Assembly: GCF_040932035.1 (NCBI RefSeq)
Contig: NZ_JBFRBB010000001.1
Location: forward strand, 1-64,000
Reading direction: 5' to 3'
Source: Hoeflea_A sp040932035
GTDB taxonomy: Bacteria; Pseudomonadota; Alphaproteobacteria; Rhizobiales; Rhizobiaceae
DNA length: 64,000 nucleotides
Shown one piece after another: positions 1 to 9,166 of this stretch. Position 1 is the first letter of the stretch. The number at the start of each line of letters is the position of its first letter. The position numbers and the translations under genes were made by a program. The notes below the pieces were generated by a model. That model did not search any database. It worked only from the letters and a program-made list of their open reading frames with translations, and was not told where the DNA came from.

Positions 1-121
1 GATACATCGACTTGGAGCAAAGAACATTGCAAACCATCGACAACCCGTTCGGCACGAGGTTGTCACCCATGTCTTAGGTACGTTCTGTTACCTATGTCTC
101 CGGGTCGGACAGAAGTGAAAC
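1..121. other. Left edge, no gene; possible mobile-element end
   Basis: I find no convincing gene between the window edge and the tRNA. Bases 62-118 contain two similar blocks about 25 bases apart (CCCATGTCT and CCTATGTCT, each preceded by a TGTYAC-like string). From memory this resembles the terminal region of some rhizobial insertion sequences, and a tRNA gene sits directly beside it. No transposase is visible because the window starts here, so the idea is weak. Confidence 0.2.
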
Positions 122-197
122 TGGTGCCGCTGAGAGGACTCGAACCTCCGACCCCATCATTACGAATGACGTGCTCTACCAACTGAGCTACAGCGGC
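122..197 (-). tRNA. tRNA-Thr (anticodon CGT)
   Basis: The minus strand folds into a complete 76-nt cloverleaf including an encoded CCA end. The acceptor strands GCCGCTG and CAGCGGC pair fully, followed by discriminator A and CCA. The anticodon stem CGTCA/TGATG encloses the loop TTCGTAA, giving anticodon CGT, which reads ACG threonine codons. The T arm contains GGTTCGAGTCC and the D arm AGCTCAGTTGGTAGAG. It stands alone, downstream of nothing obvious and convergent with nothing. Confidence 0.96.
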
Positions 198-327
198 CCA
201 TTGCCATGGCGGCAAAGGAAGGATGAAGGGCGCATTACCTGCAATCCTCGAACAATTCAAGTCGCAGCGCCCATTAAATTTGAATGGGGCGGGAAAATTT
301 GCGTGAGCGTCGATTCCCGCCCGCTCG

Positions 328-1299
328 TCAACCGGCGTCTTGCTCCAGAAGCTGTTTGCGCACCTCATGGTATTCGGCTTCGAGCTGATCGACATATTCG
401 GCCACCGGACGGATGGATTTGACGGCACCGATGCCCTGGCCGGAGCCCCAGATATCCTTCCAGGCCTTTGCGCCGGTCTCGCGCTCGCCGAAATTCATCT
501 TTGTGGGATCGGCCTCCGGCAGATCGTCGGGGTCCATACCGGCCCTTTCGATCGACGGTTTGAGATAATTGCCGTGAATGCCGGTGAAGAAATTCGAATA
601 GACGATATCGGCGGCGGCACTATCGACAATCATCTGCTTGTATTCGTCGACGGCGCGTGCTTCCGGTGTCGCGATAAACGGTGTTCCGATATAGGCAAGA
701 TCGGCGCCCATTGCCTGGGCCGCCAAAACGGCGCCGCCATTTGCGATTGCCCCGGAAAGTGCAATCGGCCCGTCGAACCATTCGCGGATTTCCTGCACCA
801 GGGCAAACGGCGAAAGCGGCCCGGCGTGCCCGCCGGCCCCTGCAGCCACCGCAATCAGCCCGTCGGCGCCCTTCTTGATGGCCGATTTGGCGTGGCGGTT
901 GTTGATTATGTCGTGAAGCACGATGCCGCCATAGGAGTGAATGGCCTCGTTGACCTCCGGTACGGCGCCAAGTGAGGAAATAACCACCGGCACCTTGTAT
1001 TTTTCGCACATCATCAGGTCATGCTCGAGCCGCTTGTTGGAGCGATGGACGATTTGGTTGACCGCGAAGGGCGCCGCAGGACGGCCCGGGTTATGGGCAT
1101 TGTGGTTTGCCAGTTCCTCGGTGATTTCGGCGAGCCATTCGTCGAGTTGCGCTTCCGGCCGCGCATTGAGTGCTGGAAAAGAGCCGACAATACCGGCCTT
1201 GCACTGTTCAAGAACAAGCGGCGGGTGTGAGATGATGAAGAGTGGGGAGCCAATAACCGGCAGTCGAAGATTGTCTTTCAAAATAGCGGGAAGCGCCAT
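328..1299 (-). CDS. Nitronate monooxygenase (2-nitropropane dioxygenase family)
   Basis: The 323-residue protein has the FMN-dependent TIM-barrel pattern of nitronate monooxygenases, which oxidise alkyl nitronates such as propionate-3-nitronate to carbonyl compounds. The N-terminal segment has PVIGSPLFIISHPPLVLEQCKAG, the middle has AAGAGGHAGPLSPF with the histidine expected to act as catalytic base, and ALSGAIANGGAVLAAQAMGADLAYIGTPF is the phosphate-binding part. The length fits the family. It is probably cytoplasmic. It is transcribed alone, and its upstream region (1318-1339) carries a palindrome nearly identical to that of the beta-oxidation operon at 57.7 kb, so it may belong to a fatty-acid or acyl-CoA regulon. 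Physiological substrate unknown. Confidence 0.88.
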   Translation of the reverse strand: MALPAILKDNLRLPVIGSPLFIISHPPLVLEQCKAGIVGSFPALNARPEAQLDEWLAEITEELANHNAHNPGRPAAPFAVNQIVHRSNKRLEHDLMMCEKYKVPVVISSLGAVPEVNEAIHSYGGIVLHDIINNRHAKSAIKKGADGLIAVAAGAGGHAGPLSPFALVQEIREWFDGPIALSGAIANGGAVLAAQAMGADLAYIGTPFIATPEARAVDEYKQMIVDSAAADIVYSNFFTGIHGNYLKPSIERAGMDPDDLPEADPTKMNFGERETGAKAWKDIWGSGQGIGAVKSIRPVAEYVDQLEAEYHEVRKQLLEQDAG

Positions 1300-1317
1300 A
1301 GAGCATTATCCTGTTCA

Positions 1318-1339
1318 TTGACGTTTACGGAAACGTAAG
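1318..1339. promoter_or_regulatory. Palindromic operator upstream of nitronate monooxygenase
   Basis: The core ACGTTTACGGAAACGT is a near-perfect palindrome, centred 29 bases upstream of the ATG at 1299. Its outer flank TTG on the left matches the site at 57696-57717. The form resembles sites reported for LiuR-type MerR regulators of acyl-CoA catabolism; that link is from memory and is inference. The rest of 1340-1598 shows no other gene. Confidence 0.6.
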
Positions 1340-1598
1340 TATCGGGTTAGCAGACCTTCGCGAAACTGAAAAGTGCTAATCGGTGCCGAAGACCGCCGTG
1401 AGGCCCGGTCTATCGCCGGTGATGGGGCATTTATCCCGCAGCGGACCCGTTCAACGCATTGCCGAAACGTGTGTTTCGGGTTTGTAAATACGGTCACAAC
1501 TGTTATGAGAGAATCGGGGACAGGACCGCCACCGCAACGTGCCTGCCGGGGATGATTTGGCCCGGTGCGCAGGACGGAACGGTCGATGGGAGTTGCGT

Positions 1599-2792
1599 GT
1601 GAAGGCATTTGAGACGGCAATCCGCAAGGCGCTGCAAAAGATTGATGACGCCAATCCGAAGCTGCGGGAACGGATCTACCAGTCGGCCCGTGACGCCCTC
1701 ACAAACAGTCAGGCAAAACAGGGTGTCTGGGGAAGCGATACCGCGTCGGCCCAGAACCGCCAGCTTGAAGAACTGATCAAGGACATCGAGGTTGAATACC
1801 GGGAACTTGCGCAAGTACGCAAGCAGTTGAGGCCTGCGCCGCAAGACCCGGATCCGGCGGCCGAACCGGAACCGGCTCCGCCACCCGGGCGCGTCGAGCC
1901 GGAAGAACAGCCCGCTCCGCGTCCGCAAAGCGAAAGGGTTCAATGGACCGACCCTGACCCTGACCCCGAAGCCGGACCCGCACCCGCGCCCGCAGCCGGC
2001 GATTTGAGGGCCGAGCGGGTCGCACCCGCCGAGGCTCGCCCGGAAGCCGGCAGGCGCGGTTTCCTGCGGCGCGGTCAGAAAAAGAAAAAGGTCGATCCGG
2101 CACTGCTTGGCGAAGAGGTTCGAAAAGGTAAGCGAGCCAAGAGGGAGAAAAAGCGGCGCAGGCCCGTTTTTTCGCTCATATTGGTCTTTTCACTGGCAAT
2201 AGCCTTTATCGGTATTGGTGTCCTGTGGGCGGTTTACAGCGGCATATTCTTGAGTTCCGAACAGCGTGACACCAGTATCCCCAATCCGCCCGCCACGGTG
2301 GATGGCGGCGATTTTGCCGGTAATCCGGTCGCAGACGGCGCCTTTTCGGGAGACTGGATCAACGTCTTCACACCCGACGATCTGTCCCGCGTGGCGCGGC
2401 GCGGTGGTGCAAAGGCCGCGTTGGTCGACAGCAACGGCCGACCGGCATTGCAGGTTGTCTCGCCTGATCCGGGCAGCGAAAGTGAAGTGTTGTTCGAACT
2501 GGCGCCAGCGGTTTTACGTGAGCTTGCCGGTCGCAAGTCGCTGGTCGCGATGACGCTTCGGGCCAGCACCGATACACCAACGCAGATCTATGTCAAATGC
2601 ATGCTCCCTGCACAGGAGAATTGCGGGCGTCACCGCTTCGACGTGACCTATGAAATCGGCGATGTCGTATTCAGTCTCGATCTGTCGGGCACGGCTGCCA
2701 ACGGAGAGGCGGGCTACATCGCGCTCAACAGTGATGTGACCGGCACCGGACACGGCGTCGATGTCTATGCCATCCGCGTTCGCGCGCAATAG
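1599..2792 (+). CDS. Conserved-type membrane protein of unknown function, charged/proline-rich N-terminus
   Basis: I do not recognise a named family. From the GTG at 1599 (preceded by GGGAG at a good distance) the product is 397 residues; an upstream GTG at 1539 has no comparable ribosome site. Residues 1-80 are helical and charged (AIRKALQKIDDANPKLRERIYQSA). Residues 80-175 are rich in Pro, Glu and Ala, followed by a strongly basic patch (KKKKVDP, KRAKREKKRRR). One transmembrane helix near residues 187-210 (FSLILVFSLAIAFIGIGVLWAVY) anchors a roughly 185-residue C-terminal domain that should be periplasmic. That domain ends in alternating beta-like strands and could be a jelly-roll or lectin-like fold. 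Converges with ppk2, only 11 bases away. Confidence 0.7.
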   Translation: MKAFETAIRKALQKIDDANPKLRERIYQSARDALTNSQAKQGVWGSDTASAQNRQLEELIKDIEVEYRELAQVRKQLRPAPQDPDPAAEPEPAPPPGRVEPEEQPAPRPQSERVQWTDPDPDPEAGPAPAPAAGDLRAERVAPAEARPEAGRRGFLRRGQKKKKVDPALLGEEVRKGKRAKREKKRRRPVFSLILVFSLAIAFIGIGVLWAVYSGIFLSSEQRDTSIPNPPATVDGGDFAGNPVADGAFSGDWINVFTPDDLSRVARRGGAKAALVDSNGRPALQVVSPDPGSESEVLFELAPAVLRELAGRKSLVAMTLRASTDTPTQIYVKCMLPAQENCGRHRFDVTYEIGDVVFSLDLSGTAANGEAGYIALNSDVTGTGHGVDVYAIRVRAQ

Positions 2793-2803
2793 CAGGGATC
2801 CGA

Positions 2804-3772
2804 TCAGTCGCCGACGAAGCCAGGGCCGAAACCGAGGATCTTCTTGTCGATCACGCCAATGGCGTCAGTGTCCTTGCCGTCATAGTCGAGCGTCGTCAGC
2901 ATGTGCCTTATGAGGTTGATCCGCGCGCGCCGCTTGTCATTGGCGCGTATCACGGTCCAGGGCGCGTGATCGCTGTGGGTATGCTCAAGCATCATGTTGC
3001 GCTTTTGCGTGTAATCGCCCCATTTGTTGAGGCTGGCGAGGTCCATCGGCGATAATTTCCAGACCTTCCGCGGATTGTGGCGCCGGTCGTGAAAGCGCTT
3101 GAGCTGCATCTCGCGACCGATATTGAGCCAGAATTTGAACAGGTGTATGCCCTCGCGCACCGCCATATGCTCAAAGTAGGGTGTCTCTTTCAGAAAAAGT
3201 TCATGCTGGTCTTCGGTGCAAAATCCCATGACCGGCTCGACACCGGCGCGGTTGTACCAGGAGCGGTCGAACAGGACCATTTCGCCGGATGTGGGAAAGT
3301 GATCCACATAGCGTTGGTAATACCATTGGCCGCGTTCTTTATCCGTTGGTTTCGGTAGCGCGACGATGCGCGCGGTCCGCGGGTTCATATAGGCCCTGGT
3401 CGCCCCGATAGAGCCGCCCTTGCCCGCCGCATCGCGGCCTTCGAAAACAGCAATCACGCGTTCACCGCTGGCCTGCAGCCAGGATTGCACCTTTACCAGT
3501 TCAATCTGCAGCGCCTCGATCTGCTCTTCGTAGTCGTCGCGGTCAAGTTTCTTTTTGTAAGGGTAGTTTTCGGAGCTGAACGCTTCATCCTCGACCCAGT
3601 CGGGAAGCTTTGGATCGTCTATGTCAAAGGCGCGCATTTTTCCGCCTATGACCAGCTCTACGGTCCTGTCGGTATTGTTCTTGCTCAACTTACGCTCCGC
3701 GTGTTTATCCCAGCCAGCTACCATAGCAGCAATCGCCGCCCTTTCCGCAACGTCAATTTCCGTTGAAACCAT
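2804..3772 (-). CDS. ppk2: Polyphosphate kinase 2
   Basis: This 322-residue protein matches the one-domain PPK2 family, which transfers phosphate between polyphosphate and nucleotides. The Walker A motif GRDAAGKGG, the Walker B-like segment VLFDRSWYNRAGVEPVMGF and the lid arginines in RRHNPRKVWK are all present. The length is typical of short PPK2 enzymes. It lies divergent from phoR and next to the phosphate transport operon, matching its role in phosphate storage and the gene order I recall from Sinorhizobium meliloti. Direction (ATP or GTP formation versus polyphosphate synthesis) cannot be read from the sequence. Confidence 0.94.
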   Translation of the reverse strand: MVSTEIDVAERAAIAAMVAGWDKHAERKLSKNNTDRTVELVIGGKMRAFDIDDPKLPDWVEDEAFSSENYPYKKKLDRDDYEEQIEALQIELVKVQSWLQASGERVIAVFEGRDAAGKGGSIGATRAYMNPRTARIVALPKPTDKERGQWYYQRYVDHFPTSGEMVLFDRSWYNRAGVEPVMGFCTEDQHELFLKETPYFEHMAVREGIHLFKFWLNIGREMQLKRFHDRRHNPRKVWKLSPMDLASLNKWGDYTQKRNMMLEHTHSDHAPWTVIRANDKRRARINLIRHMLTTLDYDGKDTDAIGVIDKKILGFGPGFVGD

Positions 3773-3890
3773 TCATCGATTTGACATCCGGCGGGTGTAC
3801 AGCCCGCAATATCGGGCGGGGATTGCACTTTTGTGGCCGTCGGGTGATAGATTGCGCCGCAGTGCAGCATACGGGGACAAGCCAACGAAC

Positions 3891-5153
3891 ATGCAATTCA
3901 TCCGGAGGATCGTTCAGCGACTATACGACGCCCGCTACATTCTGGCGGTTGCCGTCGTGCTTGCGCTAGTTTTGTCGCTGTCTCGCCTTGTCGCGCAGTG
4001 GCAAATCCTGCTCGGGCTGATAGCGGTTATTGCTGCAGCCAGCCTTCCGGCCCGTTCAGGGGCAGTTCGCAAACGCGAGCGCCGGCTGGGCAGGGAGCGC
4101 CGGGCGCCTCTTGAGGCGATCGTGTTTTCAACCTGCGAGGCGCTTGACGATCCGGCCTTCATCCTGGCTCCCGGAAGTGTGCTGAAATACCAGAACCAGG
4201 CGGCTGTCGAACAGTTTGGCCCGATGGCTTCCGGTGCGCATCTTTCATCGCGCCTGCGCTCCCCGGCCATTTTGGACATGGTCAAGGAGGCGATGGCCAA
4301 CGGGCGCACCTATTCGATTGAACACATCGAAAAAGTTCCGTCCGAGCGGTGGTACAGGGTTCGCATCGCTCCGATGACAGGATTGGCCGAAATGAAGGGC
4401 GGCAGCGAACTCTACATGCTCACATTTCGCGATCAGAGCGAATCGCGGCGCATGGATCGCATGCGCTCCGACTTCATTGCCAATGCCAGCCACGAATTGC
4501 GCACGCCGCTGGCTTCGCTTTCCGGATTCATCGAGACAATTCGCGGGCCGGCAAGGGACGATCCGGAGGCACGCGAGCGTTTCCTCGGCATCATGTTCGA
4601 GCAGGCCGGCCGCATGACGAGGCTGGTCGACGATCTCTTGTCGCTGTCGCGGCTGGAATTGAAAGCCCACATGGTGCCGACCGATGATGTCGATCTGGTG
4701 CCGTTGATCCAGCATATCGGCGATACGCTCAAGCCGCTTGCCGAAGATCTCGGTGTGACGGTCCGTCTCCATATGCCGAAGGTTCCTGTGATTGTTCAGG
4801 GCGAGCGTGACGAACTCATCCAGGTCTTCGAGAATCTGATCGAGAACGCCTGCAAATACGGGCAAAGCGGCAAACGGGTGGATGTGACCGTGAATGCGGA
4901 AACCGAAACCGGCGATCCGGCCGAGGTCACCGTGAAGGATTACGGCCCCGGCATACCGCGAGAACACGTGCCGCGTTTGACTGAGCGCTTTTACCGCGTC
5001 AGCGTTGAAGCCAGCCGCTCGAAGAAGGGAACCGGTCTCGGTCTTGCCATCGTCAAGCATATCCTCACGCGCCACCGCGCCAGGCTGATTGTCCATTCCA
5101 CGGTGGGCGAAGGGTCGGAGTTTTGTGTCAGATTTTCCCGCCCGGACCGGTAA
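3891..5153 (+). CDS. phoR: Phosphate regulon sensor histidine kinase PhoR
   Basis: The product of 420 residues starts at the ATG at 3891; longer readings run into the ppk2 promoter region. Two N-terminal membrane helices (about residues 17-32 and 38-52) are followed by a PAS-like region, then the H box FIANASHELRTPL with phosphoacceptor His201. The N box (ENLIENACKYG) and G boxes (KDYGPGIP, KGTGLGLAIVKH) complete the kinase. It senses phosphate status through the Pst transporter and PhoU and phosphorylates PhoB. Its place immediately before pstS, with phoB at the end of the cluster, supports the assignment over other PhoR-like kinases. Confidence 0.93.
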   Translation: MQFIRRIVQRLYDARYILAVAVVLALVLSLSRLVAQWQILLGLIAVIAAASLPARSGAVRKRERRLGRERRAPLEAIVFSTCEALDDPAFILAPGSVLKYQNQAAVEQFGPMASGAHLSSRLRSPAILDMVKEAMANGRTYSIEHIEKVPSERWYRVRIAPMTGLAEMKGGSELYMLTFRDQSESRRMDRMRSDFIANASHELRTPLASLSGFIETIRGPARDDPEARERFLGIMFEQAGRMTRLVDDLLSLSRLELKAHMVPTDDVDLVPLIQHIGDTLKPLAEDLGVTVRLHMPKVPVIVQGERDELIQVFENLIENACKYGQSGKRVDVTVNAETETGDPAEVTVKDYGPGIPREHVPRLTERFYRVSVEASRSKKGTGLGLAIVKHILTRHRARLIVHSTVGEGSEFCVRFSRPDR

Positions 5154-5197
5154 TTTACACGCGGATAATATTTGCTCTATAAAAACAAACAGTTAAC

Positions 5198-5237
5198 CTG
5201 TCACAATCTTGTAATTCAACCGTCATAAAACTGCGTT
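5198..5237 (+). promoter_or_regulatory. Pho box (PhoB operator) upstream of pstS
   Basis: Four 7-base direct repeats are spaced exactly 11 bases apart: CTGTCAC (5198), TTGTAAT (5209), CCGTCAT (5220) and CTGCGTT (5231), separated by A/T-rich tetranucleotides. This is the arrangement of two consecutive 18-bp Pho boxes. It lies 90 bases before the pstS start, in the only sizeable gap of the operon, so PhoB probably drives pstSCAB-phoUB from here. Confidence 0.88.
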
Positions 5238-5326
5238 GTGCCGACTGGTAGAAGTCGGGCGCCAGGTGATCTACCGGCTGCGTCATTACGGGCGCATCAA
5301 ACAGACCCTATTGACGGGAGAGATTT

Positions 5327-6364
5327 ATGAAAACGCTTAAAATCACCGCCGCTGCATTGGTGGCATCGGCAACTGTCACCGGCGCTGCCACCGCACGCGA
5401 TCAGATCAAGATTGTCGGCTCCTCGACGGTCTTTCCGTATACGCAGGCCGTGTCGGAAGAATTTGCCAACCGGACCGGCGGCGCTGCGCCGGTGGTCGAA
5501 TCGACCGGAACCGGCGGCGGTTTCAAGGTGTTTTGCGGCGGTATCGGGCCGAACCATGCAGACATTACCGGCGCCTCACGCGCCATCAAGGATTCGGAAA
5601 AAAAACTCTGCGCCGACAATGGCGTCACCGACATCACCGAGGCGCTCATCGGCTATGATGGTCTATCCATCGCCATTTCCCGCAGCAACGATGCCGACTG
5701 GGACCTGACCGAAGAGCAGATTTTCAAGGCGCTCGCCGCCGAGCTTCCGGACGGCAAGGGCGGTTTTGTCGCCAACCCGCACCAGAAGTGGTCGGATATC
5801 GATCCCTCCCTTCCCGATGCTGCCATCGTCGCTTTCGGTCCTCCGCCGACCTCCGGTACGCGCGACGCTTTTGTCGAACTGGCGATGCATGACGGCTGTA
5901 ATGCGCTTCCTGGCATGAAGGACCTGAAAAAGGCCGACAAGGGTCTTTGGAAGGAAAAATGCGGGCGCATGCGCCAGGACGGCCCGTTTATTGAAGCCGG
6001 TGAAAACGACAACCTCATCGTCCAGCGCCTTGAAGCCGATACGAACGCAATCGGCATCTTCGGTTATTCGTTTCTCTACGAGAATGCAGACAAGCTCAAG
6101 GGCGTGAAGATCAACGGCGTCGCACCGGATTTCGACACCATCGCCGATGGATCATACCCGGTCTCGCGCCCGCTCTTCTTCTACGTCAAGAACGCCCACC
6201 GCGAAGTCATTCCGGGCATGAAGGAATTCATCGAGGAATATATGTCCGAAGACGCTCTCGGCCCGGACGGTTACCTTGCGGAGCGCGGGTTGACCCCGCT
6301 GGATGACGAGGCGCGTGCGAAAACCCAGTCGGACGTCCTCAACGCATCGAAACTGTCCATGTAG
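5327..6364 (+). CDS. pstS: Phosphate ABC transporter periplasmic binding protein PstS
   Basis: The 345-residue protein has a cleavable signal peptide (MKTLKITAAALVASATVTGAATA) followed by DQIKIVGSSTVFPYTQ, the phosphate-loop signature GSSTVFP of PstS proteins. Further signatures are STGTGGGFKVFCGG, ITGASRAIK and SGTRDAF, all phosphate contacts. It delivers inorganic phosphate to the PstC-PstA channel. A strong Shine-Dalgarno-like GGGAGAG precedes the ATG. A Pho box lies just upstream and a stable hairpin just downstream, a usual way of making the receptor in excess over the membrane subunits. Confidence 0.96.
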   Translation: MKTLKITAAALVASATVTGAATARDQIKIVGSSTVFPYTQAVSEEFANRTGGAAPVVESTGTGGGFKVFCGGIGPNHADITGASRAIKDSEKKLCADNGVTDITEALIGYDGLSIAISRSNDADWDLTEEQIFKALAAELPDGKGGFVANPHQKWSDIDPSLPDAAIVAFGPPPTSGTRDAFVELAMHDGCNALPGMKDLKKADKGLWKEKCGRMRQDGPFIEAGENDNLIVQRLEADTNAIGIFGYSFLYENADKLKGVKINGVAPDFDTIADGSYPVSRPLFFYVKNAHREVIPGMKEFIEEYMSEDALGPDGYLAERGLTPLDDEARAKTQSDVLNASKLSM

Positions 6365-6374
6365 GCAAATCTGC

Positions 6375-6404
6375 AATTGCCCCGACCGCAGGGCCGGGGC
6401 AATT
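6375..6404 (+). terminator. Intercistronic hairpin between pstS and pstC
   Basis: A perfect 10-bp stem (AATTGCCCCG / CGGGGCAATT) with a 10-base loop lies 10 bases after the pstS stop. The T-run after it is short, so it probably acts as a partial terminator or as an RNA-stabilising hairpin that raises pstS mRNA relative to pstCAB. Confidence 0.65.
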
Positions 6405-6426
6405 TGATATCGGGGTAGGGGACGAA

Positions 6427-7797
6427 ATGGTTTCGTATTTATTTCTGTTTCTGTTTTTGGCAGCGCTGATCGCCTATTTTATCGCGTCGCGAAAAGCCGT
6501 CAGAATTTCCGGCGACGATGCCGGAAGCCTACATTCCCGCCCCATCTATCATGGCCTCAACGCCCTGGTTTATACCGCCATTCCCGCATTCGTCTTCGTG
6601 CTGTTGTGGTTGTTGTTTGAAAGCTCCGTCGTCGATCTCCTCGTGCTTAGCGCCTATCCCGGTGCCGATGCGCTGACCGGACCGGAGCGCAACCTGCTCA
6701 TCAGCGAAATTAGACAGGTTGCCGTCGGCAATATTTTCCGCGAGCCGACACCGGAAGTTGTCGCCGCGGTCGACCAATTGAAGTCACTGAAGGCAACGGC
6801 AAACACTCTGCTCGCAGCCTGCGTGGTCGTCATCGCACTTGCCGGCGCGGCGATTGCCATCACGTCCGTATCCAGAAGATTCTACGCCCGCCACAGTTTC
6901 GAGTTGTCGGTGACCATCTTCATGATGTTCGCCTCGACGATCGCCATCCTGACGACGCTGGGCATTGTCGCTTCCCTTGTTTACGAGGCAGTTCAGTTCT
7001 TCCAGCGCATACCGATCAGCGATTTTCTGTTTGGCCTTCGCTGGGAGCCGCAGATCCCGCTTCGCGAGGACCAGGTTGCCGGCGCCGGCGCCTTTGGTGC
7101 GATACCGGTCTTTGTCGGCACGATCCTCGTCGCCGCTCTTGCAATGGCGGTCGCGGTCCCTGTGGGCATTCTTTCCGCGATTTACCTGGCTGAATACGCC
7201 TCGCCAAGGTTTCGTTCGATCGTCAAGCCGATGCTGGAGATCCTCGCCGGCATTCCGACGGTCGTCTACGGCTTTTTCGCCGTTCTGACGGTGGCGCCCG
7301 CATTGCGGCAGTTGGGAATGGCCATCGGCCTCGACGTTGCGCCCAACAGCGCAATGGCCGCCGGTGGTGTCATGGGGATCATGCTGATCCCGTTTATTTC
7401 TTCGCTTTCCGACGATGCATTTGCCGCCGTTCCCCAGGCCATTCGCGACGGTTCGCTGGCGATCGGCGCAACAAAGGGCGAGACCATCCGGCGCGTGTTG
7501 CTTCCTGCCGCACTGCCGGGGATCGTCGGCGGCGTGCTGCTGGCGCTCAGCCGCGCCATCGGCGAAACGATGATCGTGGTGATGGCGGCCGGACTCATCG
7601 CAAAAATGACCGCCAACCCGCTTGAATCGGTAACGACCGTGACGGTTCAGATCGTGACATTGCTGATTGGTGATACCGAGTTCGATAATCCGAAGACCCT
7701 TGCGGCATTCGCCCTCGGTCTGATGCTCTTCATCATCACCCTGTTTTTGAACCTGATTGCCTTGCGTGTCGTGCGCAAGTACCGGGAGGCGTACTGA
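6427..7797 (+). CDS. pstC: Phosphate ABC transporter permease PstC
   Basis: A 456-residue inner-membrane permease. It is longer than the E. coli protein because of an N-terminal extension with two extra hydrophobic segments (about residues 2-20 and 45-65) and a periplasmic loop, a form common in alphaproteobacteria. The transporter core holds six helices, and the EAA-like motif around residues 335-365 (AVPQAIRDGSLAIGATKGETIRRVLLPAALPGI) contacts PstB. It forms the phosphate channel with PstA, whose ATG overlaps this stop codon by one base (TGATG), so the two are translationally coupled. Confidence 0.95.
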   Translation: MVSYLFLFLFLAALIAYFIASRKAVRISGDDAGSLHSRPIYHGLNALVYTAIPAFVFVLLWLLFESSVVDLLVLSAYPGADALTGPERNLLISEIRQVAVGNIFREPTPEVVAAVDQLKSLKATANTLLAACVVVIALAGAAIAITSVSRRFYARHSFELSVTIFMMFASTIAILTTLGIVASLVYEAVQFFQRIPISDFLFGLRWEPQIPLREDQVAGAGAFGAIPVFVGTILVAALAMAVAVPVGILSAIYLAEYASPRFRSIVKPMLEILAGIPTVVYGFFAVLTVAPALRQLGMAIGLDVAPNSAMAAGGVMGIMLIPFISSLSDDAFAAVPQAIRDGSLAIGATKGETIRRVLLPAALPGIVGGVLLALSRAIGETMIVVMAAGLIAKMTANPLESVTTVTVQIVTLLIGDTEFDNPKTLAAFALGLMLFIITLFLNLIALRVVRKYREAY

Positions 7798-9080
7798 TGT
7801 CGGATGGCGGAACCATTGTTCGTCCCGTATGGAATTCTCCCGAAATGGCTGCCCGCCGCCGCAAGCGATACGCCGCCGACCGCCGCCTGAAGCGTTACGG
7901 GCTGGCGGCAATCATTTTTGCTATCGGGTTTCTGGCCGTGCTGGTCTCCTCGCTGCTTTACAGCGGCGCCTCAGCCTTCGTTCAGACAAAGGTGCGGGTG
8001 ACGATCGACCTGACAACCGCCGATATTGCGCCCGACGACATCATGGATGCGAGCTGGCGCAAGATCGTGCGCGGGTCTCTGCGTGATCTGGAGCCCGGCA
8101 TCCCGCGCTCGGACCTGCGTTCCTATTACGGCATGTTCACATCGTCCGCGCCTTTCCTGGTGCGCGACTACGTCATCCGCAATCCGGAACTCGTTGACAG
8201 GAAATTCGATTTTGAACTGCCGTTTGCCGACCCGCTCGACCAGTTCGCCAAGGGACAGATTTCCCGTGACGTTCCGGAAGACCGCCGCCGGGTGAAGAAC
8301 AAACAGATTGAGTGGTTCGACAAGCTGCAGGCCGAAGGCCTGGTTTCGAAGCCCTTCAATTTCGGCCTGATCCTCAATTCCGATTCACGATTTCCGGAGC
8401 TTGCGGGTCTCGCAGGCGCAATTTCGGGCTCGTTCTGGGTCCTGCTTGTGTGCTTCCTGATCAGTTTCCCGGTCGGCATCGCCGCTGCCGTCTACCTTGA
8501 GGAATTCGCGCCGAAGAACCGGCTGACCGATCTCATCGAGATCAATATCAACAATCTGGCGGCGGTTCCTTCAGTCGTGTTCGGCCTTCTTGGCCTTGCC
8601 GTGTTCCTCGGCTGGTTCGGATTGCCGCGCTCCGCGCCTCTGGTGGGTGGCATGGTGCTGTCGCTGATGACGCTTCCGACCATGATTATCGTGACCCGCG
8701 CTGCGTTAAGATCCGTGCCTTCGGCAATCAGGGAAGCGGCGCTCGGACTTGGCGCATCCCGCCATGAGGCGATCATGCATCACATGCTGCCGCTGTCGAT
8801 GCCGACGATCCTGACCGGCACGATCATCGGGTTGGCGCAGGCGCTTGGAGAAACGGCGCCGCTACTCCTTATCGGCATGAACGCGTTCATAACAAGCGCG
8901 CCGGAAGGCGTGTTTTCCGCCTCGACGGCGCTGCCGACACAGATCTACATCTGGGCCGACAGCCCGGAGCGTGGCTTTGTTTCGCGCACATCAGCCGCAA
9001 TTTTAGTTTTGCTGGGCTTCCTCGTGATCATGAACGGTCTGGCGGTATTTTTGAGAAACCGGTTCGAGCGCCGCTGGTAG
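7797..9080 (+). CDS. pstA: Phosphate ABC transporter permease PstA
   Basis: A 427-residue permease with one N-terminal helix (about residues 38-60), a long periplasmic loop of some 150 residues, and then the five-to-six-helix transporter core. The EAA loop is visible as SVPSAIREAALGLGASRHEAIMHHMLPLSMPTI. The long loop resembles the extended PstA of rhizobia. It pairs with PstC in the inner membrane. The start overlaps the pstC stop by one base. The 86 bases before pstB contain no recognisable element. Confidence 0.95.
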   Translation: MSDGGTIVRPVWNSPEMAARRRKRYAADRRLKRYGLAAIIFAIGFLAVLVSSLLYSGASAFVQTKVRVTIDLTTADIAPDDIMDASWRKIVRGSLRDLEPGIPRSDLRSYYGMFTSSAPFLVRDYVIRNPELVDRKFDFELPFADPLDQFAKGQISRDVPEDRRRVKNKQIEWFDKLQAEGLVSKPFNFGLILNSDSRFPELAGLAGAISGSFWVLLVCFLISFPVGIAAAVYLEEFAPKNRLTDLIEININNLAAVPSVVFGLLGLAVFLGWFGLPRSAPLVGGMVLSLMTLPTMIIVTRAALRSVPSAIREAALGLGASRHEAIMHHMLPLSMPTILTGTIIGLAQALGETAPLLLIGMNAFITSAPEGVFSASTALPTQIYIWADSPERGFVSRTSAAILVLLGFLVIMNGLAVFLRNRFERRW

Positions 9081-9166
9081 CGGCGCGATCGACCGGCCTG
9101 TGTTGGTTTCTGCGGTTGCATGTATCCGCCTTGGGATGCAAAACCGGTGGAATGGGGTGTTGAAGG

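Noticed and set aside
340..975. A 211-codon plus-strand gene opposite the nitronate monooxygenase
   Set aside because: It is a mirror reading of a well-supported gene in GC-rich DNA.
3621..3890. Long N-terminal extension of PhoR
   Set aside because: It crosses the ppk2 start and promoter region; MQFIRRIVQRLYDARY from 3891 is the usual start.
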